A DNA stretch of 6,498 bases from Roseburia sp. CAG:303. Lineage in GTDB: Bacteria; Bacillota; Clostridia; Lachnospirales; Lachnospiraceae. The first letter of the stretch is position 1. The number at the start of each line of letters is the position of its first letter. The position numbers and the translations under genes are program-made. This document shows positions 1-5,266 of the stretch, piece after piece. Under the pieces are notes generated by a model. It searched no databases. It had not been told where the DNA came from and saw nothing but the letters and a program-made list of their open reading frames with translations. The DNA lies in assembly GCA_000437755.1 (NCBI GenBank), contig FR900164.1, positions 1-6,498 on the forward strand, given 5' to 3'.

Positions 1-89
1 GCAGTCTTATTGTGTACAGGCTGTGCAAAAGCAGAAAATGTTCATTATAATTCGGTAGAGGAAACTGTCACAACGGAGAGTCATGCAGT
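1..89 (+). repeat. Direct repeat copy 1, 5' end of the first lipoprotein gene
   Basis: These 89 bases are identical to 817-905, including silent positions, and the match probably extends left beyond the window. It covers the end of the signal peptide and the linker. Confidence 0.95.
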
Positions 90-768
90 GCCGACAACAA
101 CAGAGGCTGCAGAAGGAGAAACAATGGATCTGTATGAATTAAGATACTTTGTGGATAAGGATAAATTCTATGATACGTCAGAAGAATTGAAGTTTTACGA
201 TATAGCGAAGAACAACGAATATGGAATTGTAATAAAAAGTGCACAGGTGTCTGATAATCTGGAAGCATTTGGAGGCTCATTTGCAGAAGAAAAGAATAAA
301 GCAGAAATAGATGAAGCAGTAGAATTTTGTGAAAAAAATAATTTGAGCAATGGGCAGACGTGTAAGTATCTTTGTGTAGAAGCAGAAGTTACAAGTTATG
401 CGGCAGAAATGACCAGTCCAAGCCTGCGAAATTTTATGGGACTATATTTGTGTGTGGCGGATGAAAGGGGAAAACAATATGGATTGTCTGAGACCAGAAT
501 AAAAGAGGCATCGCTATTTACAGAATTCTGGGTAGATTCTGCAAAACAGCAGGAGGGGATAAAAAACGGATATTTTATAGATATAGAACCGGGGGAAACT
601 GTACCGGTAAGATGCCTGTATATTATATCGTCGGAAGTGCTGGAAGAAGATCTTTACATGGAATTGTATTATGAAAAAAAATACGATACAAAACTAAAAT
701 GTGAAGTGTCATCAAACAGTCCGGATATAAAGTTTTTGAAACTGCCGCAGATAGAGGAAGTATATTAA
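1..768 (+). CDS. Lipoprotein of unknown function, first of a tandem pair (5' end cut by window)
   Basis: The frame is open from base 1 and ends at TAA 766-768, giving 255 visible residues. Comparison with the next gene shows that about 9 N-terminal codons lie outside the window, so the TTG at position 10 is not the start. The visible N-terminus is the end of a lipoprotein signal peptide (AVLLCTGC). The Cys at visible residue 8 is the likely lipidated residue, followed by a Ser/Thr/Glu-rich linker to about residue 40. The rest is a soluble, beta-rich domain with recognisable segments: EYGIVIKSAQVSD, YLCVEAEVTSY, TEFWVDSAKQQ and EPGETVPVRCLYII. This overall look, a strand followed by a 'conserved value plus T-N/S-Y' strand, recalls DUF4352/DUF5027-like extracellular domains of Firmicutes, but that assignment is from memory and tentative. 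The protein should sit on the outer face of the membrane. It heads an ABC-transporter operon and ends 21 bp before its paralogue. A role as a substrate-binding or sequestering partner of the transporter is inference. Confidence 0.85.
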   Translation, partial: AVLLCTGCAKAENVHYNSVEETVTTESHAVPTTTEAAEGETMDLYELRYFVDKDKFYDTSEELKFYDIAKNNEYGIVIKSAQVSDNLEAFGGSFAEEKNKAEIDEAVEFCEKNNLSNGQTCKYLCVEAEVTSYAAEMTSPSLRNFMGLYLCVADERGKQYGLSETRIKEASLFTEFWVDSAKQQEGIKNGYFIDIEPGETVPVRCLYIISSEVLEEDLYMELYYEKKYDTKLKCEVSSNSPDIKFLKLPQIEEVY

Positions 769-789
769 ATAGGAAAAGAGGGGATTAAA

Positions 790-1581
790 TTGAAAAGAAA
801 ACTGATCATGTTGTCTGCAGTCTTATTGTGTACAGGCTGTGCAAAAGCAGAAAATGTTCATTATAATTCGGTAGAGGAAACTGTCACAACGGAGAGTCAT
901 GCAGTACCGGAAACAACGTCTGTCATATCGGGGGAAGAGGAAAATTTGAATAAGGATGAATTAAGTTCTTTTGTAAAAGAGGATTGCCTTTACAAAGAAA
1001 ATAAAGAAGAAAAGTTTTATGATAGTTATACAGATGCGGAGTATGGAATTTTTATAAAAAAGGTGCAGGTATCTGATCATCTGGAAACATTTGGAGAGCC
1101 ATTTATGGAGTGGCAGAGTAAAATAGAAGAGGCGGTTCGGGTTTGTGAACAGGAGGTATCATATACATATAATGGTTCGCCGCTCATGTATCTGTGTGTA
1201 GAGGCTGAATTAACAAATTATGCGGATGAAACAGAAAGTCCCTGCCTGTTTAATTTTATGAATTTAAGGAAATGTGTGATTGATGAAAGAGGAAAAAATT
1301 ATGGATTACCAGAAACGAAAGTAGAAATAGTAATGCCATATACAGAGTTTTGGGTGGATTGTACAAAACAGCAGAATCAAGGAAAACAAGCATATTTTAT
1401 AGATATGGAACCGGGGGAAACTGTGCCGGTAAGATGTTTATATATTATACCACAGGAAGAATTAAGTGAAGATATTTATATGGAACTGGTGTTTGATACG
1501 ATGTATGATGCAAAGAAAAAATGTCAGTTGGCAACGGACAAGGTAAAATTGTTGAAACTGCCGCAGATAGAGGAAGTATAG
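790..1581 (+). CDS. Lipoprotein of unknown function, second of a tandem pair
   Basis: This is a 263-residue protein with a TTG start at 790, supported by GAGGGG at 778-783 six bases upstream and by the signal peptide that follows at once: MKRK, a hydrophobic core at about 5-14, then CTGC with Cys17 as the likely lipidated residue. The lipobox is imperfect because position -3 is Cys rather than the usual Leu. A Thr/Glu-rich linker runs to about residue 60. The folded domain (about 75-260) shares with the upstream protein the segments EYGIFIKKVQVSD, YLCVEAELTNY, DERGKNYGL, YTEFWVD and EPGETVPVRCLYII, and the C-terminal LKLPQIEEV. Residues 8-40 are almost identical to the paralogue, whereas the remainder is only about half identical. 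Cys119, 136, 162, 216 and 245 are shared by the pair. The stop codon TAG overlaps the AGGAGG of the next gene. It is an outer-surface accessory protein of the ABC operon; no biochemical function is known to me. Confidence 0.9.
   Translation: MKRKLIMLSAVLLCTGCAKAENVHYNSVEETVTTESHAVPETTSVISGEEENLNKDELSSFVKEDCLYKENKEEKFYDSYTDAEYGIFIKKVQVSDHLETFGEPFMEWQSKIEEAVRVCEQEVSYTYNGSPLMYLCVEAELTNYADETESPCLFNFMNLRKCVIDERGKNYGLPETKVEIVMPYTEFWVDCTKQQNQGKQAYFIDMEPGETVPVRCLYIIPQEELSEDIYMELVFDTMYDAKKKCQLATDKVKLLKLPQIEEV
817..905 (+). repeat. Direct repeat copy 2, 5' end of the second lipoprotein gene
   Basis: These bases are identical to 1-89. Identity stops at 906 and the coding sequences then diverge strongly. 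A 29-base identical block recurs at the 3' ends of both genes (736-764 and 1552-1580). Confidence 0.95.
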
Positions 1582-1595
1582 GAGGAAAATAACAA

Positions 1596-2417
1596 ATGAA
1601 AGAGGGAATTAAATTAGAATTATACAGGGCATTTCACAGCAGGACATATGTTTTTGCACTTGTTATAGCCTGTCTGATAGCGATTGCCCAGGTGATTGCG
1701 GAGGCAGTGCCGCTGATCGGGGGATATGCGGGTGAAGCCGATAATATAACCTACCCGCCATCCCTGTATAATACATGTCTGATGCTTAATTTTGCGGGAT
1801 TTTATGGATATTTGTATTATTATGCGTCGATTCTTCTGGGAACGATAGCATATGGCATCTCTTATTATACGGATTTACGAGGGGGATATATCAAAAATCT
1901 GTATACAAGAATGAACCGGAACGGATATCTGGCTGGCAAGTATCTTGCCGTGTTTCTGAGTGCGGGAAGCATTTGTGTAATACCCCTTGTTTTAAATCTG
2001 TACCTGACAGCATTATTGATTCCGGCATTAATTCCACAGCCGGGAACAAGGCAGTTTGCAATAGTGGCACAGGCAATGTTCAGTGATATATTCTATTCAC
2101 ACCCGATGGTATATATAGGAATTTATCTGCTGATAGACTTTTTTATTGCGGGATTATTTGCATGTATGGCACTGATGGTTTCAAGACTGCTGTACAACAG
2201 GTATGTGTTATATTTTTTCCCGTTTATCCTGTTTATATTATTGCAGACCATACTTGGGTATACAAAATGGAATGCAGCCGGTCCATATACTATTATGCAG
2301 CCGGTGCAGCCGGATTTGGAAAATTTCGGAGTTGTTGTGATTGAGATAGTGGTGCTGTTTGTGGTAAGTGTTGGCGGTTATGTATTGGGAGGAGGAAGAA
2401 AACATGAAGCATTATAA
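1596..2417 (+). CDS. ABC-2-type transporter permease-like membrane protein
   Basis: This 273-residue protein starts at ATG 1596 behind AGGAGG at 1580-1585, which overlaps the stop of the preceding gene. It has a short, charged cytoplasmic N-terminus (KEGIKLELYRAFHSRTYVF), typical of ABC-2/BcrB-type permeases, in which a helix ending in R..HSR..Y precedes the first membrane span. Six hydrophobic spans are visible at about 18-40, 70-91, 115-145, 171-197, 202-222 and 244-266, with a larger outside loop between spans 1 and 2. The topology and length (usually about 230-280 residues) fit the permease half of short ABC exporters such as the lantibiotic-immunity (LanE/LanG) and bacitracin-resistance types. 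It would form the membrane pore together with the permeases at 3602 and 4354 and the ATPase at 2974. The 3' end overlaps the next gene by 14 bp. The family call rests on topology and context, as no strict sequence motif exists. Confidence 0.8.
   Translation: MKEGIKLELYRAFHSRTYVFALVIACLIAIAQVIAEAVPLIGGYAGEADNITYPPSLYNTCLMLNFAGFYGYLYYYASILLGTIAYGISYYTDLRGGYIKNLYTRMNRNGYLAGKYLAVFLSAGSICVIPLVLNLYLTALLIPALIPQPGTRQFAIVAQAMFSDIFYSHPMVYIGIYLLIDFFIAGLFACMALMVSRLLYNRYVLYFFPFILFILLQTILGYTKWNAAGPYTIMQPVQPDLENFGVVVIEIVVLFVVSVGGYVLGGGRKHEAL
2390..2395 (+). promoter_or_regulatory. Ribosome binding site deciding the start of the gene at 2404
   Basis: A perfect AGGAGG lies within a GGAGGAGGA run, eight bases before ATG 2404. 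It sits inside the 3' end of the upstream permease gene. This favours the ATG at 2404 over the GTG at 2368. The latter would add an acidic leader (MLAVMYWEEEEN) that is just the Shine-Dalgarno region read as protein. Confidence 0.85.
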
Positions 2418-2970
2418 GGGTTTGTTGTGTGGACTGGCAGCAGTCGTGCTGGCACTGGGAGCGGTGCGGATTGTCAGCCTGAATAAAGCACTTCCGGGTC
2501 CGGAGGATAAGCCGGTTACTGCTGGTGAAAAATTCATTTACAAGGGACTGGAGGGAACTGTGGGGGATGTGGAGATATATAATAAGGAAGAAATGCAGAC
2601 AGCATATCCAGATATCGAACTGGAGGTGGACGGTCTGGATGACAGTCATATCAGTGATTCGACCTACATTGTGGCAAATGTGAAAATGACAAATAACACA
2701 CAGGACACTGTTTATATGGGAAAAACAGGCGTGGCACAATGGATACTGGAAGCCGGATTAAATTCCAATGGTGTGGATGCGTATATATTTTCCAGTCTTA
2801 ATCCGGATTACAGCAGGACATTTCAGGCGGGGGATTCAGAAGAGATAAAACTTGTATACACAATATGGAGCGATTATATGACAAAAGAAGAACTGGAAAA
2901 AAGTCCGCTAAAAGTGGTATACTCATATTATCCGGGTAAAAATTATATTTATTATGAAGGGAAGAATTAG
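2404..2970 (+). CDS. Membrane-anchored extracytoplasmic protein of unknown function (DUF5028/DUF4352-like)
   Basis: This is a 188-residue protein. The N-terminus MKHYKG is followed by a single hydrophobic segment (about 7-25, GLLCGLAAVVLALGAVRIV) that would act as an uncleaved anchor or signal; there is no convincing lipobox. The remainder is acidic and soluble, and would face outward. The strand YIVANVKMTNNTQDTVYMG is the hallmark look of the DUF4352 type of immunoglobulin-like domain found outside Firmicutes membranes. The C-terminal part carries FQAGDSEEIKLVYTIW, the 'extra-domain strand with a hydrophobic pair' often seen in such folds. I recall proteins of this size and context being labelled DUF5028, but I cannot verify this. 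It sits between a permease and the ATPase, with a 14-bp overlap upstream and a 3-bp gap downstream, so it is very likely an accessory subunit of the transporter. Its partner or ligand is unknown. Confidence 0.85.
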   Translation: MKHYKGLLCGLAAVVLALGAVRIVSLNKALPGPEDKPVTAGEKFIYKGLEGTVGDVEIYNKEEMQTAYPDIELEVDGLDDSHISDSTYIVANVKMTNNTQDTVYMGKTGVAQWILEAGLNSNGVDAYIFSSLNPDYSRTFQAGDSEEIKLVYTIWSDYMTKEELEKSPLKVVYSYYPGKNYIYYEGKN

Positions 2971-2973
2971 GCT

Positions 2974-3621
2974 ATGAAAATAGAAGTAATGGATTATACA
3001 AAAATTATCAGAGGAGTTACGATTCTTGACCATGTGAATCTGGTGTTTGAATCAGGAAAATGTTATGGACTGAAGGGAAAAAACGGTTCAGGAAAGACTA
3101 TGCTGATGCGTGCAGTCAGTGGGCTGATATCGCCAACAGAGGGAAAAGTAGTGATAGACGGGGAAACACTGGGAAAAGAGATTTCATTTCCGAGAAGCAT
3201 AGGAGTCCTGATAGAAAATCCGGCATTTATAGCGAATTATACAGGATATAAGAATCTGGAACTGCTGGCATCCATCCAGCACAAAATAGGAAAAGAAGAA
3301 ATCCGCAAAGCTATGCTTGATGTGGGACTTAATCCGGATGATAAAAGAAAATACCGTAAATATTCACTGGGTATGAAGCAGAAACTGGGAATCGCATCTG
3401 CATTTATGGAAAATCCGGATATTATTATACTGGATGAGCCAATTAATGCGATTGATGAAGCCGGTGTGAAAAATGTAAAACAAATGCTGAATGAGGCGAA
3501 AGAAAGAGGAGCAGTTATTATTACTGCGTGTCACGATGCAGAGGAACTGCAGGAACTTTCGGATGAAATCATTCAGATATCGGAAGGAAGGATAATAAAG
3601 GATGATAAAACGGGCGATTAA
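2974..3621 (+). CDS. ABC transporter ATP-binding protein, lantibiotic-immunity/bacitracin type
   Basis: This 215-residue, single-domain ABC ATPase powers transport by the membrane proteins of the operon. All nucleotide-binding motifs are present: Walker A GKNGSGKT (35-42), a signature variant SLGMKQ (131-136), Walker B DIIILDEP (149-156) with catalytic Glu155, a D-loop NAID (158-161), and the switch His187 in TACHD. At the Q-loop position it reads IGVLIENP, with Glu81 where most ABC ATPases have Gln. This 'E-loop' is a recognised trait of lantibiotic self-immunity ATPases such as NukF and of close relatives. The length matches the short LanF/BcrA-like class, although it lacks the extra C-terminal region of longer drug exporters. 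The start at ATG 2974 is three bases after the upstream stop, with a modest AAGGGA at 2957-2962. The 3' end overlaps the next gene by 20 bp. The ATPase call is firm; the substrate class is inference. Confidence 0.97.
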   Translation: MKIEVMDYTKIIRGVTILDHVNLVFESGKCYGLKGKNGSGKTMLMRAVSGLISPTEGKVVIDGETLGKEISFPRSIGVLIENPAFIANYTGYKNLELLASIQHKIGKEEIRKAMLDVGLNPDDKRKYRKYSLGMKQKLGIASAFMENPDIIILDEPINAIDEAGVKNVKQMLNEAKERGAVIITACHDAEELQELSDEIIQISEGRIIKDDKTGD

Positions 3622-4354
3622 GGAATTATGTACGGAAAGAAGGCTGGTACTGGGTGGTGTGTGTGCCTGTTTTGCCTGTATATATGCACTTTCTGTATTG
3701 GGAACGGGTGCCGGTTTATGTACTCCCTGTATTATGGATGCATTTGCACTTGCTTCAAGACGTATGACAGGCACTGTTGGAATTATTACAATGCTTATTA
3801 TATTTGCAGCAGGAAAAGATAATTACCGGGCAGATCGGGTGGTGCGGCAGAAAAGCTTTCCGCGGATATGGAATTACATAGTAATAAAAACGGGAATTGC
3901 CGCTTTGTTTTTTACAATCTGTGTATTTGTGGAAACACTGGCGGTAGGGAGAATATTGTCGGATAAGCTGTTTGTGTGGAATCAGAAAGACAGTTATATG
4001 TATTTCCTGGCAAATAAAACAGTGGACAGTATAGATTATGGGATGATTTTTCTGACGTATGCGGCAGAATGTTTTTTTACCATCTTTATAGCGGCATTGC
4101 TGGCACAGCTGATTCAATGGTATACAGGAAGCGGATTGGCAGGAGTTATCATTGTGGCGGCACTTTGTCTGCAGACAGATGTTGCAATGCTGTTTGCCGC
4201 TGACAAAAGAAATGTATTCTATGGAAATATATATGATGGAATTGATGTAAGGTATCAGTTTTTTCTGCCGGCGGCGGCAGCGGTACTGATAGCGGTGATT
4301 GGTCTGATGAAAGGAAAAAGAGATTTCCTTATGAAAGAAAAGCAGGTGGAGTGA
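3602..4354 (+). CDS. Hydrophobic ABC permease-like membrane protein
   Basis: This is a 250-residue membrane protein starting at ATG 3602, inside the end of the ATPase gene, behind AAGGA at 3588-3592. Six hydrophobic spans can be seen at about 15-36, 56-71, 92-115, 148-173, 176-198 and 219-236. A basic cytoplasmic loop containing KDNYRADRVVRQKSFPR follows span 2, and the C-terminus is basic (KGKRDFLMKEKQVE). The loop after span 2, with alternating charged residues leading to the next helix, is where ABC-2 permeases contact the ATPase, which supports a permease role. I do not recognise a more specific family. The stop codon TGA shares one base with the start of the next gene, so the two are almost certainly translationally coupled and made in equal amounts, as expected for a heteromeric pair like LanE/LanG. 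Confidence 0.8.
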   Translation: MIKRAIKELCTERRLVLGGVCACFACIYALSVLGTGAGLCTPCIMDAFALASRRMTGTVGIITMLIIFAAGKDNYRADRVVRQKSFPRIWNYIVIKTGIAALFFTICVFVETLAVGRILSDKLFVWNQKDSYMYFLANKTVDSIDYGMIFLTYAAECFFTIFIAALLAQLIQWYTGSGLAGVIIVAALCLQTDVAMLFAADKRNVFYGNIYDGIDVRYQFFLPAAAAVLIAVIGLMKGKRDFLMKEKQVE

Positions 4355-5169
4355 TGGGAAAATTAATACATTGTCTGCGGTATGATCTGCGGGAGGGAAC
4401 AGTAAAAATGTGGCCGTTGTATGTATTGGAGGCGGTTTTTGTTGCAATTATTGCAGTAAATGAACTTATACCGATGAAAATGCAGGGCTTTCTGCCGAAT
4501 GTATCGGAGTTATCGGTAAAAGTATTTGAAGGTTTTGAAAAATATGAATATGTAGAGGGTGGAAAAGTATTTCAAATCCCCATGAAATATCTGCTGTTTA
4601 CATTGCTGGCAGGGATATTTGCGGTCTATTATCCGAGAAGAGAATGGCGGCTGCGGGGAAATATGTATTTGTCCAGATATCGTTCCAAAAATCTCTGGTG
4701 GCTGTCAAAATGTCTTTGGTGTGCTATTCAGAGTTTTTGTGTTTATCTGGTGGCATATGCTGCCATCTTTGCGGTGGCTGCGTGTATGGGAACGGGTGGA
4801 TTCGCAATCAGGGAAGAATTTCTGCCATTCTTAAAAGCACCTCTGCTTATTTCTGATGATGTTCTTATTATGTGTTATATCTGGATTCTCGGATATGTTA
4901 CACTTCTTGCGTTGAGCCAGTTTCTTGTGCTGTGTCAGATGTGTCTGTCTCCTGTGGCTGGATATGTTGTATATATCGCAGTAATTACAGCTTCGGCATA
5001 TTATGTTAAATGGTTTATGATGGGAAATAATTTTATGCTGCTTCGTACCGCTGTGTTCCGTCAGGATGGAATAGAACTGATATTCGGTATTGTATTCTGC
5101 GGAATCCTGTGGGGAATCGAAGTGTTAGCCGGGAATATTATTATTCGGAAAAAAGATGTGCTGGGGTAG
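4354..5169 (+). CDS. Hydrophobic ABC permease-like membrane protein, last gene of the operon
   Basis: This is a 271-residue membrane protein. The start is taken as ATG 4354 rather than the GTG immediately before it at 4351, because AGGTGG (4344-4349) is too close to the GTG and because ATG 4354 gives the usual one-base stop/start overlap with the preceding gene. The amphipathic N-terminus (MGKLIHCLRYDLREG) is the usual lead-in of an ABC-2 permease. Six spans are visible at about 20-37, 77-93, 118-144, 168-195, 199-219 and 241-263. A basic cytoplasmic loop follows span 2 (about 94-116, PRREWRLRGNMYLSRYRSKN) and resembles the same region of the preceding permease in its charge pattern. A 40-residue outside loop separates spans 1 and 2. 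It is the probable partner of the protein encoded at 3602. The third permease at 1596 makes the subunit count unusual for one ATPase. Confidence 0.8.
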   Translation: MGKLIHCLRYDLREGTVKMWPLYVLEAVFVAIIAVNELIPMKMQGFLPNVSELSVKVFEGFEKYEYVEGGKVFQIPMKYLLFTLLAGIFAVYYPRREWRLRGNMYLSRYRSKNLWWLSKCLWCAIQSFCVYLVAYAAIFAVAACMGTGGFAIREEFLPFLKAPLLISDDVLIMCYIWILGYVTLLALSQFLVLCQMCLSPVAGYVVYIAVITASAYYVKWFMMGNNFMLLRTAVFRQDGIELIFGIVFCGILWGIEVLAGNIIIRKKDVLG

Positions 5170-5187
5170 GACGTTCAGGGGTTTGTC

Positions 5188-5216
5188 TTGTTTTTGTCAT
5201 CTTCATATGGTACAAT
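5188..5216 (+). promoter_or_regulatory. Predicted extended -10 promoter for the AAA-ATPase-like gene
   Basis: TTGTTT at 5188-5193 (-35, partial match) and TACAAT at 5211-5216 (-10) are separated by 17 bp. The bases TGG immediately before the -10 supply the extended -10 element. Transcription would begin near 5223, leaving a short leader to the ATG at 5267. This is the only good sigma-A-like site in the gap, and it suggests that the downstream gene is not simply the last member of the ABC operon. Confidence 0.6.
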
Positions 5217-5253
5217 TTTTTTAGAAATCAGCTGAAAAATATGTGATATTAAA

Positions 5254-5259
5254 AAGGAG
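5254..5259 (+). promoter_or_regulatory. Ribosome binding site of the AAA-ATPase-like gene
   Basis: AAGGAG lies seven bases before ATG 5267. It fixes the start of the downstream gene, which is open to the window end. Confidence 0.8.
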
Positions 5260-5266
5260 TGCAGGG

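Noticed and set aside
10..768. TTG at position 10 as the start of the first lipoprotein
   Set aside because: The frame is open to base 1, and the paralogue shows that this Leu lies inside the signal peptide; the true start is outside the window.
2293..2739. Minus-strand open frame (148 codons) opposite the permease/anchored-protein junction
   Set aside because: It is antisense to two real genes, with low-complexity His/Cys/Gln composition and no recognisable motif.
3364..3774. Minus-strand open frame (136 codons) opposite the ATPase 3' end
   Set aside because: It covers the Walker B and H-loop region of the ATPase on the other strand and is a shadow of it.
3755..4447. Long minus-strand open frame (230 codons) opposite the permease genes
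   Set aside because: It lies fully antisense to two well-supported overlapping membrane-protein genes. Its product is rich in His, Cys, Gln and Ile with no domain, as expected for a reverse shadow of hydrophobic coding sequence, and it has no convincing ribosome binding site.
5170..5266. Rho-independent terminator at the end of the ABC operon
   Set aside because: A T-run is present at 5215-5221 but no stable GC stem precedes it. The only symmetry is the short CAGCTG with weak A/T flanks. Read-through into the next gene therefore remains possible.
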